DNA from: Dreissena polymorpha
Taxonomy: Eukaryota; Mollusca; Bivalvia; Myida; Dreissenidae
Length of the DNA stretch: 64,000 nucleotides
Reading direction: 5' to 3'
Assembly (NCBI RefSeq): GCF_020536995.1
Contig: NC_068359.1
Coordinates: 87,160,697-87,224,696, forward strand
The stretch's first letter is position 1. Each line of letters starts with the position of its first letter. Position numbers and translations under genes: made by a program. Positions 25,648-36,430 of this stretch are shown here, one piece after another. The notes beneath the pieces are model-generated. The model searched no databases and was not told the DNA's origin. It saw nothing but the letters and a program-made list of their open reading frames with translations.

Positions 25648-28495
25648 ACGTGAAACCATGTCGGTTGATGACGCGCCTGTGTATTATAGTGTAAACCATG
25701 TCAGTTGATGACCAGCCTGTGTATTATAGTGTACACCATGTCAGATGAGGACCAGCCTGTGTATTATAGAGTAAACCATGTCAACTGAGGACCGGCCTGT
25801 GTATTATAGTGTTAACCCTGTCAGTTGAGGACCATCCTGTGTAATAAAGTGTAACCATGTCAGTTGATGACTAGCCTGTGTATTATAGTGTAAACCATGT
25901 CAGTTGAGGACCAGCCAGTGTATTGTGGTGTAAATCATATCAGTTTAGCCCAGCCTGTGTATTATTGTGTAAATCATGTTAGATGAGGACCAGCCTGTGT
26001 ATTATAGTGAAAAACCTGTTAGTTTAGGACCAGCCTGTGTTTTATATTGTTAACCTTGTCAATTTAGGACCAGCCTGAGTATAACATTGTTAACCCTGTC
26101 AGTTGAGGACCAGCCTGTGTATTATAGTGTAAACCCTGTCAGCTGTAGACCAGCCTGTGTATTAAAGTGTTAACAAAGTCAGATGATGACCATCCTGTGT
26201 ATTATATCGTAATCCCTGTCAGTTGAGGGCCAGAGTGTAAATAATAGTGTAAACCATGTCAGATGATGACCAGCCAGTGTAATATTGTGTAAACCATGTC
26301 TGCTAAGGACCAGCCTATGTATAATAGTGTAAGCCCTGTCATTTGATGACCATCCTGTGTAGTTAAGTGTGAACCATGTCAAGTGAGGACCAGCCTGTAT
26401 TACATTGCAAACCATGTCAGTTGAGGACCAGCCTGTCTATTGTAGTGTAAACCCTGTCAGTTGAGGACCAGCCTGTATACTATATTGTAAACCCTGTCAG
26501 TTGAAGACCAGCCGGTGTATAATAGTGTTAACCATGTCAGATGATGACCAGCCTGTGTATTTTACTGTTAACTCTGTCAGTTGAGGACCAGCCGGTGTAT
26601 TATTGAGTAAAACATGTCAGTCGATGACAAGCTTGTGTATAATATTGTAATCCCTGTCAGTTGAGGGCCAGCGTTTAAACAATAGTGTCAACCATGTCAG
26701 ATGATGACCAGCCTGTGAAATATGTTGTAAACCATGTCAGTCAAGGACCAGCCTATGTATTATAGTGTAAGCCCTGCCATTTGACGACCAGCCTGGGTAT
26801 TTAAACCATGTCAGTTTAGGACCAGCCTTTGTAATATAGTGTAAACCATGTCAGTTGAGGACCAGCCTGTGTATTGTTATGTGAACCCTGTCAGTTGAGG
26901 ACCAGCCTGTGTACTTTAGTGTAAACCCTGTCAGTTTGATGACCGGCTTGTGTTAAATTTTGTAAACCCTGTCAGTTGAAGACCAGTCGGTGTATAACAG
27001 TGTCAACCATGTCAGATGATGACCAGCCTGCGTATTTTAGTGTAAACTCTGTCAGCTCTGGACCAGCCTATGTATTATATTGTAAACCATGTCAGTTGAG
27101 GTCGAGCTTTTGTAATAAATAGTAAACACTGTCAGTTGAGGACCAGCCTGTGTATTAAAGAGAACACTCTGTCAGTCGAGGACAAGCCTGTTTATAAAAT
27201 GTAAACCCTGTAAGTTGGGTCTAGCCTGTGTATTATAGAGAACACCCAGGCAGATTAGGACAAGCCGGTGTATTTTAGAGTACACCCCGTCAATTGAGGA
27301 CCAGGCTGTGTATTATAGTGTAAATGATGTCAGTTGAGGTACACCCTGTGCATTATACTGTAAACCATGTCATTTGAGGACCAGCCAGTGTATTAAAGTG
27401 TTCACCCGGTCAGTTGATAACCAGCCTGTGTATTATAGTGTAAACCATGTCAACTGAGGACCAGCCTGTGTATTATAGAGAACACCCCCTCTTTTGAGGT
27501 CCAGCCTGTGTATAATTTAGTAAACCATGTCAGTTGAGGACCAGCCTGTAATTTATTGTGTTAACCATGTCAGTGGAGGAGCAGCCTTTGTGTTATAGTG
27601 TAAACCCTTTCAGTTGCAAAACAAGCCTGTGTATTATAGAGTTAACCAGGTAAGTTAAGGACCAGCTTGTGTATTATAGAGTAAACCCTGTCAGTTGAAG
27701 ACCAGCCTGTGTATAATAGTGTTAACCATGTCAGATGATGACCAGCCTGTGTATTTAAGTGTTAACTCTGTCAGTTGAGGACCAGCCGGTGTATTATTGA
27801 GTAAAACATGTCAGTTGATGACAAGCTTGTGTATAATATTGTAATCCCTGTCAGTTGAGGGCCAGCGTTTAAACAATAGTGTCAACCATGTCAGATTATG
27901 ACCAGCCTGTGAAATATGGTGTAAACCATGTCAGTCAATGACCAGCCTATGTATTATAGTGTAAGCCCTGCCATTTGACGACCAGCCTGGGTATTAAAGT
28001 TTAAACCATGTCAGTTTAGGACCAGCCTTTGTAATATAGTGTAAACCATGTCAGTTGAGGACCAGCCTGTGTATTGTAATGTGAACCCTGTCAGTTGAGG
28101 ACCAGCCTGTGTACTTTAGTGTTAACCCTGTCAGTTTGATGACCGGCTTGTGTAAAATTGTGTAAACCCTGTCAGTTGAAGACCAGCCGGTGTATAACAG
28201 TGTCAACCATGTCAGATGATGACCAGCCTGCGTATTTTAGTGTAAACTCTGTCAGCTCTGGACCAGCCTATGTATTATATTGTAAACCATGTCAGTTGAG
28301 GTCGAGCTTTTGTAATAAATAGTAAACACTGTCAGTTGAGGACCAGCCTGTGTATTAAAGAGAACACTCTGTCAGTCGAGGACAAGCCTGTTTATAAAGT
28401 GTAAACCCTGTAAGTTGAGGTCTAGCCTGTATATTATAGAGAACACCCAGGCAGATTAGGACAAGCCGGTGTATTTTAGAGTACACCCCGTCAAA
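25648..28495. repeat. 40 bp satellite array, about 70 copies, with higher-order structure
   Basis: The unit is close to ACCATGTCAGTTGAGGACCA followed by GCCTGTGTATTATAGTGTAA. Units differ from each other by several substitutions and small indels. A block from about 26490 to 27300 recurs from about 27680 to the end of the array, offset by 1194 to 1201 bases and far more similar than neighbouring units are. This is a higher-order duplication. The array ends abruptly at CCCCGTCAA. No conserved reading frame. Confidence 0.95.
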
Positions 28496-30139
28496 CAACC
28501 ACAACTTATTATATTGAAGTATGATTTTAGAGTTTTATTTGACCTTGTATCTTTTGCAATTAAATTGTATATATAATAGAACTATATCAGACGCGTTCTG
28601 ACTTTTTTCTTCGCATTATACACTATAACATATATTTCTAGGGTAAACATGTCTGCAATATTGCAAGCAAACATTTAAAAAATTCACCATTGGGACCAGT
28701 CAGAGGCATAAGGACGCAATTTTCTACTGTTATAACCGGTATTTTTTACACTACCTTACACAATAAGAAGCTATAACTAAAATACTTTTTGATTGTTTTA
28801 AACATTGGTAGAGGTAAAAGTTAACCAACTTAAAACAGCGAGCTGAAGATATTTTGATCATAAGTACGATCGCTAGGTCATATGTTCCGCATTCTGGCAA
28901 AAACAGGACTTAATGCATGTGCGAATAGTGTCTTGCCAGATTATTCTGTGAAGTCCGCACAGGCGACATGTCCGACACTGTCCACCCATACTGTTTTTTT
29001 GTTAAGAAGAGATTTTCTTAAATGACCTACAACTGCCGTTGCCCGATTTCAAACGAATGCGCAACAGTTTGAAAACAACAAATAAAACATGAGCACCCTG
29101 TATAATTCTCAAAACGTTGTGTCTTAAGCGTTCCCTCGAACGTAGCATTGGCTCGTGTCTTAATTTACTTCAAAAATAGTTGACGTGATTAACGGCTGAG
29201 AAATGAACGAGACCGAAACATAGTTTTTATAATAAATGCGTCTTTAATTTGTTTACAATACATAGATCTGTTTGCATTCAATAAAACTTTGTTATAATGC
29301 AAATATTAATAATTTAAATATTTTCTGAAGACGTTATTGTATAGATGCTAAACAATATGTACTTGTTTTATTTTGAAGTATGTAAATATTGCAAATTCGT
29401 ATGCATTTAATTATACTACCCGTCATGAAATGTATTCATCTCCCATATACCACAGACACAACGAGTTACCAAAAATCAAACCACCTAAGTAAGATTTTAT
29501 GAGAAGAAACTTGCCTGAATTGAAATACATTGTATATGTCATAAAATATTAAGTGTTATAGTGTGTTTGTGTGTGTGATACTTTCAATTTGCATATCGAA
29601 GGTATTTTCCCAATTAAAACAAACATATGTAATGACAAAATATATGTGGACGGTACACGCCTCCAGTCAGTTTCGGAAATACAAAATAGCCTACTTCAAT
29701 GATACTTTTATTTTATCCTGCCTCTCTTGCAAACATTGACCTACTAAAGCAGGGTTGAAATAACTAGTTGATTTTAGCAGTATCAAGTGTGATCGCGATC
29801 TAACCGTTAGTAAATATTCCTTCGCGCCGATAAACATGCTATAACATTTGACTTTTTACAAAATGTTAATGCGCAATTGATTATAATTTTCAATAAAATA
29901 TCATTAAATCGAACAAAAAAACATTATATTCGAATGAAAAATGTCGGACTATATTTATCATTTTTTTTATGTAATTTGGGAAGTGAAGAAAATATAAATA
30001 AGTAACTGTCAGACATAAGGAACAAGACGATGTGGATAATAACAGGAAGGATAACTTTAAAGGAAAAATCTACATGCATGGTGAACATTGAAAACGTAGG
30101 TCTTCAACATGTTAAAAACCTAAAACAAGTGTAACAAAA
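28496..30139. other. Non-coding stretch containing one MITE copy
   Basis: AT-rich sequence apart from the GTGTCG-type MITE at 28891-29026. A short (TG)n tract lies at 29562-29576. No gene seen. Confidence 0.5.
28891..29026. mobile_element. Diverged copy of the GTGTCGTCCC palindromic MITE
   Basis: The order of motifs matches the family consensus I know from bivalves: an ACTGGCAAAA-type start, TTAATGCATGTGCG, AGTGTCTTGCCAGATTA, AGTCCGCACAGGC, CGACACTGTCC and GTTAAGAAGAGATTTTCTTA. This copy is clearly more diverged than the one at 41458. Confidence 0.75.
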
Positions 30140-30760
30140 ATGAGTCTATCTGATTGTCAAACTATGGATGGCATTGATTTTTATTACTTTGACTCTCATG
30201 AGCCCTCCGAAATTGATCAGCTTACTACTCCGCTAGTTAACCAATCGTCAATCCCCAAAGTAAAGGACTGTAAAGCAAACAATGGTAGATGTTAACAAGT
30301 TGAAAATATTCTTATTGACAAAACAAGAAAAAGGGAAATACATGACAAAGGCCCAGATATGTTTGATGAATACTTGGCACATTATGTGCTTTCAATTAGA
30401 AAATGTGATGGCTCTGAATATGAACCAAGCACAGTAAGGAACATGATTTCAAGCATCGACCGGAAACTTAAACGCAACAAATATCCTGTACAAAGTATGC
30501 AATAAAACAACACAACTCACTTTCAGCTTACAATTGATGCTTTAAAGGCGAAACGAAGAACTTAAAAAAAAATGGGAAAGGCACCTCACTAAATGCCACA
30601 GATACCATAAGTGACGAGGAAATTGATATATTGTATGACCGTGGAATGCTGGGGTACAGACTTATATGAACACATTGTGGTAAAACAATTGTGTGTCACT
30701 TGGATTAAGAGGAACGACCGAGAACTATAATTTGAGGTAATTATGCCAAAAACAGACACT
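30140..30760 (+). pseudogene. Crypton-type tyrosine recombinase (DUF3504) fragment
   Basis: From 30140 the plus strand reads through a short N-terminal segment and then a segment with MFDEYLAHYVLSIRKCDGSE, YEPSTVRNMISSIDRKLKR, LTIDALKAKRRT, GKGTSLNATDTISDEEIDIL and, in another frame, LGLRGTTENYNLR. These are the successive blocks of the DUF3504 domain of KIAA1958/QRICH1/ZMYM-like proteins and Crypton transposases: a core-binding domain followed by the start of the catalytic domain with its HxGLRG-type arginine box. The frame is interrupted by a few stops and at least one frameshift, and the C-terminal half with the catalytic tyrosine is not found. I infer a dead Crypton or a retrogene fragment derived from one. 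Confidence 0.7.
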
Positions 30761-31149
30761 AGTTAATCGAATATTATATTTAACTGTTCTATTGCAAAGT
30801 CAAGTGTAAAATTGCTGCTGAGACATAAACGCAGATATACCTATCTTAACGATGGCATGTTGTTCTCCATTGCACTATATACATAACTACGTTTACAATC
30901 TTATTGCTTTGCAATAACTATTAATTATACCAGCAAAAACTGGTTGTACCATGATCACAACATGATCCAGCGTTTTTTGCCTTTTTTATAAAGTACGAGA
31001 AAACGGTACTTTCCCAATTAGGATTTTTTTCCCAAATGCTGTCAAAAAATCACAATAAGGTTAAAAATAATTATTATTATAAAAAAATAAAATGCAATAT
31101 TTAGTTAGTTTCCATATGCAGCTCTATGACTTGAATCTAAGTAAATATA
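30761..31149. other. Non-coding AT-rich stretch
   Basis: No recognised feature. Contains ATT-rich simple sequence near 31070-31090. Confidence 0.5.
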
Positions 31150-31712
31150 AAATATAAAATTGACAACTTGACAACACTTAGTAAACAATTTTTAGGTCGT
31201 TGGGAAGGTTTTTACACGAATTTCGGAATTGGGCTAATATCGATACTTTTGCCATATAGCATTTGTTGCGATTCGACCGATATTGAAGATGAATTGCACT
31301 TTATTTGTATTTGCCCGAACCTTAGAAAAAAATACATTAAAGCATGTTATTATATAAGACCATCAATGTATAAATATCTAAGTTTACTGCAAACGAATAA
31401 TAAAACAGAACTAATTAATATATGCCTTTATGTAAAAGAATCACTTTAAGTACGAACATCTATTCTAAATGCAAGAATACTTTAATTGTTCATCCTCTTT
31501 TTTCATTTTTCATTTTTTCGTTTTTTTTCTTTCTTTTCTGTTGTTGTTATATTTAATTTGTAATCACGCCACTGTATTTGCTTAGTAAATGATTTGTAAA
31601 TTTGTATAAAACCTTGTTCCTATCACACTTGACAAACTGTTCTGTTATCATTATGTGTTGTTGACGATGTACTTTGTACAAGTCGAAATAAACTGTCTGT
31701 CTGTCTGTCATT
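31150..31712 (+). mobile_element. LINE 3' end with CTGT tail
   Basis: The ORF at 31168-31449 contains DSTDIEDELHFICICPNLRKKYIKACYY, quoted here as DIEDELHFICICPN and KKYIKACYY. This is the C-terminal zinc-knuckle-like region of jockey/CR1-type LINE polyproteins (C..DIEDExHFxxxCP). It ends at a stop, followed by a T-rich 3' UTR with TGTTGTTGACGATGTACTTTG and a terminal (CTGT)n tract at 31690-31709. The 5' part is missing. Only one segment is present and its reading frame is open throughout, so this insertion is younger than the LINE at 13-15 kb. Confidence 0.7.
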
Positions 31713-31930
31713 TGGGCGAAGACATCGCTGATATGTGATAAATAACAATCGAAAAAGAATAAAATAATTCAACCTACCAGGCACAACATCTGTCATTTGA
31801 ATGCTCTATTAAGTATAAGAAATAAAAGAAAAATTCAATTCCAAAAAAAACTATTAAAAAAGCGAATTAAAAACAAATTCGACATGTGCAGTTTTAAATG
31901 CTCTTAGGTTAAATCTAATACAAATGCGCA
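31713..31930. other. Short non-coding spacer
   Basis: AT-rich, nothing recognised. Confidence 0.4.
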
Positions 31931-33400
31931 TCTTAGCTGACTTAAAGATCGTGCCGTTTCGGTTTCAGAATGATGTCGAACTCTGTCCTTGGAGATCTGT
32001 ATTATACTGACAAAGCTGGGATACGGCAAGGATATTAGACGGTGGCGCGTTGAGAGGTATAAGAAGTATGATAGGGACATTGCAACACACATTTTTCTTT
32101 CTTTAATAACATCTGGATGCAAAGCAGAAGGGCTGAACAGCTTTTTTGAAAATAATACGGACATTTTATTCGTGATGGAATGTGTCTCTGTGTTGAAGCT
32201 GGCATCAATCTCCAGACCATACCAGATGACAATTATGTGTTTAGGACGGATACAAGTGTATATCCAGGACACTGCAGACTGTTACAAGAGAGACAAATGT
32301 AGAACTGTTTTAATATAATCACAAGTGCTCTGTGTGATAATGGAAATGAATGCATTCTATTAAGTAGTGGTTTATGGGTAGATGAATAGTCGGCATAGTT
32401 ATTTTTGCGTTTTTCAGTCAAACATGAACGACATCAACGATCGGGGCCGTCAATACCGGACAGCTTTAAAGGGTTTTATTATAAGAACAAAGTTGTCGGA
32501 CGACGTTTTCACTGCTCTAGCATTTTACAACGATGGTCAGCCAGACCCCGTCATTTGCCACGACCATTCATAGTTCAGAATGTCGCATCATTAGGAGCCT
32601 ATGTTACGTCGGTAAGATTAAAGGGAATTGAAAACAATCCAAGAGAGTGGAGGGTTTGTTTCAACACCAAAGAGAAAGAATTTGTTAACAGCCTTAATGA
32701 CCCACAATCGAAGGTGTACGTTTTTCTTAAAATTATCCTTAGAAAAATAATGAAACCAAACAATAAAGAAATAACGTCGTTCGTCTTGAAAAGCTTTATA
32801 TTGTGGCAAGATGAAAACTCTCCACATACAATGATTCATGCACGCAGCTTATTTCTCTGGCTGCATGACGTACTTAGAGGGCTGATGACTCTTATTGAGA
32901 AGAACCAACTAAGCTATTACATGATTCCTGAGAGACATGTTATGGCATCATGTGGTTTAAATGATTTGCTGCAAAGTAAATGGATACCATATATCACGGG
33001 CATGATGGAGGAAGGACCTAGGATTAAACTAAGATTAGGAAATATACTAAAGGCCAGTGTCGAGTACCCAGAGCCGATGCTATGGCTCAGCAAGTAAAGG
33101 ATAGAGATGGAGATGCTGCAACTGTATTTGTTAATCAGATCAGACCAATGTCGTGGTGCAGTAAATAGTCGCGTTAAAAAAGATATTGAGAGGGGTTGAA
33201 CAACGAATGCTCCTGGAGGGCAGATATCGTTGAATTCTGGTATTCTATCGATAACGAGACTGTGGTGTAATAAAGTTGATTCTGGATTACCTTTCCCTGA
33301 CACAACGTTGGAGGCATTGACCGAAAGTTGGGGAACAACAACGAAATGCGATGATCAATAATACCACATCTTTTTGAACTTGGGTATGAATTATTTAAAT
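31930..33400 (+). pseudogene. Mab-21-domain protein (cGAS-like receptor family), decayed copy
   Basis: Mab-21/cGAS-like proteins have an N-terminal nucleotidyltransferase fold and a helical C-terminal half; cGAS itself makes a cyclic dinucleotide. Here the N-terminal part (31989-32240) shows LTKLGYGKDIRRWRVERYKK and ITSGCKAEGLNSFFE, where the family has GSKAEGL, so the nucleotide-binding Ser is Cys. Then comes ENNTDILFV, the usual acidic pair region. After a frame change come SILQRWSARPRHLPRP, EWRVCFNTKEKEFVNSLNDP, a helical stretch with KPNNKEITSFVLKS, SLFLWLHDVLRGL and YYMIPERHVMASCGL (32405-33097), all typical of the bivalve members. Residual similarity continues toward 33400. At least two stops or frameshifts break the first half, and a stop follows LWLSK. 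There are no introns visible. I infer a dead member of an expanded family. Confidence 0.8.
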
Positions 33401-33682
33401 AAAAGCTTATTACAATACGGTTTATCAATATACTGACACAATATGAGAAGATAGACGTGCACTTGAGGTAGACCACTTTGATATTGTATGATGGTGATTG
33501 TGAACATGTATACGAAAGAGTAAAAAGTGCATAAATGTTATACCAACTCCTTCATTTAAGGAAATATATACGTAACTGGGAGAGGCACAACGAAATACGC
33601 TGATGCGGCAAAGAAATAAAGGCAAAATCAGATATTCATTTTGGATATTAAATGTTTTCGGCAAAATATCGTGCAGTTAATG
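33401..33682. other. Short non-coding spacer
   Basis: AT-rich, no feature recognised. Confidence 0.4.
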
Positions 33683-33790
33683 TAACCCAGCCAGGAAAAT
33701 CCCCGACTACAATGGGGATTGAACCCGAGACCTTCAGGTTCTAAATTAGACAGACACTATACCGCGTCGCTGTAATAGCTAGCTCATATA
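33683..33790 (-). mobile_element. tRNA-like sequence, probable SINE head
   Basis: On the minus strand, GCGACGCGGTATAGTGTCTG is an A-box-like start and GGTTCAATCCCC (33714-33725) is a near-perfect B box, 40-50 bases apart as in tRNAs. An ACCTGAAGGT hairpin sits where the anticodon arm would be. The acceptor stem does not pair well, so I take it as a tRNA-derived SINE or tRNA pseudogene and not a working tRNA. Confidence 0.5.
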
Positions 33791-33884
33791 GCAAGGCAGT
33801 ATAAGTTCTCCTTATGCCGAACCCTGCTAAACACAACCCCTCAGAGTGTGGAATTCTTCCACATTCTTCCACATTCATCCACAT

Positions 33885-36430
33885 CATGACATTGGTCATG
33901 ACTGACATATAGTCCCTATTGATTTTCAGGTCACTAGGTCAATGTTCAAGGTCAAAGTGATTCGAAGCAGTAAAATAGTTTCTGGATGATAACTCAAGAA
34001 TGCTTAAGCCTTGGATCAGGAAAGTTCATAGGGTCATTGACCGGCAGATGACCCCTATTGACTTAAAGGTGAATTAGTCAAGTTCAAGGTCACAGTGACT
34101 CGAAACAGTAAAATGGTTTCCGGATGATAACTCAAGAATGCTTAAGCATGGGATAAGGAATGTTCATAGGGACATTGGTTATTATTGACAGATGATCACT
34201 AATGATTGACTCTAGGTCAAAGGTCAAGGTCACAGTGACTTGAAACAGTAAAATGGTTTCGGGATAATAACACAAGAAAGCTTAGGGTTAGGATTAGGAA
34301 AGTTGATAGGGACATTGGTCATGACCGACAGATGACCCCTATTGATCTTCAGGATTCTATGTAAAAGTTCAAGGTCTCAGTTACCTGTAGTAGTAAAATG
34401 GTTTCCGAAAAATAACTCAAGAACCCTTCGGCCTTGTATATGGAAAGTTCACAGAAACATTATTAATGACTTTAAGGTTACTAGGTCAAAGTTCAAGGTC
34501 ACAGTTACTCGACGCATTAAAATGGTTTCCGGTGATAACTCAAGAACTCTAAGCCTGGCATCATGAAAATTAATAGGGACATTGGTCATGACTGACAGAG
34601 GACCCCTATTAATTTTTAGGTCACTAAGTCGAAGTTCAATGTCACAGTGACTCGAAGCAGTAAAATGTTTTCCAGATGATAACTCAAGAACGCTTAGGCA
34701 AGGGATAACGAAAGTTCATAAGGACATTGATTTTCATGTCACTAGGTCGAAATTCAAGGTTACAGTGACTCAAAGCAGTAAATGGTTTCCGGATGATACT
34801 CAAGAATGCTTAAGCCTGGGATCTGGAAAGTTCTTAGGGACATTGGTCATGACTGACAGATGATCCATATTGATTTTCAGTGCTCTATGTCATGACAAAG
34901 GTCAAGGTCACAGTGACTTCAAACAGTAAAATGGTTTCCGGATGATAACTCACGAATGCTTAGGGTTAGAGAAAGGAAAGTTCATGGGGACATTTGTCAT
35001 GACCGACAGATGACCCCTTATTAATTGTATGACTGTTGGTCAACGGTCAAGGTCAAAGTGATCTTAATCTGTAAAATGGTTTCCGGATGATAACTCAAGA
35101 ACGCTTAGGCCTGGTATCAGGAAAGTTCATGGAGACATTGGTCATGACCGGTAGATGAGCCCTATTGGTTTTTGGGTCACTAGGTCAACGTGCAAGGTCA
35201 CAGTGACTCGAAACAGTAAAATGGTTTCCGGATGATAACTCAAGAACGCTTAAGCCTGGGATCAGGAAAGTTCATATGGACATTTGTCATGACCAGCAGA
35301 TGAGCCCTATTAATTTTTAGGTCACTAAGTCAAAGTTGATGGTCACAATGACTATAAGCAGTATGATGGTTTCCGGATGATAATTCAAGAACTTTTATGC
35401 CAGGGATCAGGAAAGGGACATTGGTCATGACTGACAGATGACCCCTATTGATTTTTAGGTCACTAAGTCAAAGTTCAAGGTAACAGTGACTCGAAGCAGT
35501 AAAATGTTTTCCGGATGATAACTCATAAACGCTTAGGCCTGGGATCAGGAAAGTTCATAGCGACATTGGTCATGACTGACATATAACCCTTATTGATTTT
35601 CAGGTCACTACGTCAAAGTTCAAGATCACAGTGACTCGAAGCAATACAAGGGTTTCCTGATGATAAATCAAGAACGCTTAAGCCTGGGATCAGTAAAATT
35701 CATAGGGGCATTGGTCATGACCGGCAGATTACACCTATTGACTTTCAGGTCACTAGGTCAAAGTTCAAGGTCACTGTGACTCGAAAGAGTAAAATGGTTT
35801 CCGGATGATAACTCAAGAACGCGTAAGCCTGGGATCAGGAAATGTCATAGGGACATTTGTCATGACTGACAGATGACCCCTACTGATTTGCAGTACTCTA
35901 GGTCAAATGTCAAGGTCATAGTGACATGAAACAGTAAAATGATTTCCGGATTATAACTCACGAAAGCTGTTAGGACCAGGAATGTTCACGGGGACATTAA
36001 TCATGACCAACAGATCCCTATTGATTTTCAGGACTCGAGGTCAAAGTTCAGTTCACAGTGACCTGAAGTAATAAAATGGTTTCCGGATGAAAACTTAAGA
36101 ACGCTTAGGCCTGGTATCAGGAAAGTTCATAGGGACATTGGTCAGGGCCGTCGGATAACCCCTATTGATTTTCAGGTCGCTTGGTCAAAGTTCAAGGTCA
36201 CAGTGACTCGAAGCAGAAAATGGTTTCCGGATGATAACTCAAGAACGCTTTAGTTTGGGATCAGGAAAGTTCATATGGACATTGGTCATAACTGACAGAT
36301 GACCCCTATTGAATTTCAGTATTCTATGTCAAAGGTCAAGGTCACATTGACTTAAAACAGTAAAATGATTTCCGGATGATAACTCACGAATGATTAAGGT
36401 TAGGATCAGGAAAATTTATTGGGACATTAG
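33885..36430. repeat. 145 bp satellite array, about 17 copies, with nuclear-receptor-type half-sites
   Basis: The unit runs GGTCATGACTGACAGATGAC, CCCTATTGATTTTCAGGTCA, CTAGGTCAAAGTTCAAGGTC, ACAGTGACTCGAAGCAGTAA, AATGGTTTCCGGATGATAAC, TCAAGAACGCTTAAGCCTGG, GATCAGGAAAGTTCATAGGG, ACATT. Units are near-full length with scattered substitutions and a few shortened ones. Each good unit has AGGTCA-CT-AGGTCA-A-AGTTCA-AGGTCA, for example at 35747-35773. Preceding it is a short 12-base repeat TTCCACATTC(TT/AT) at about 33856-33884. The array ends near 36430 and is followed by a G run (36527-36540). Confidence 0.95.

Noticed and set aside
26179-26415. Minus-strand ORF of 78 codons
   Set aside because: It lies wholly within the 40 bp satellite and shows only its repeat.
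25648-28495. Regularly spaced repeats that might suggest a CRISPR array
   Set aside because: Units are contiguous without unique spacers, vary continuously, and the DNA is animal.
33683-33790. Functional tRNA gene on the minus strand
   Set aside because: A good B box and an anticodon-arm-like hairpin are present, but the acceptor stem does not pair, so a SINE head or tRNA relic is likelier.
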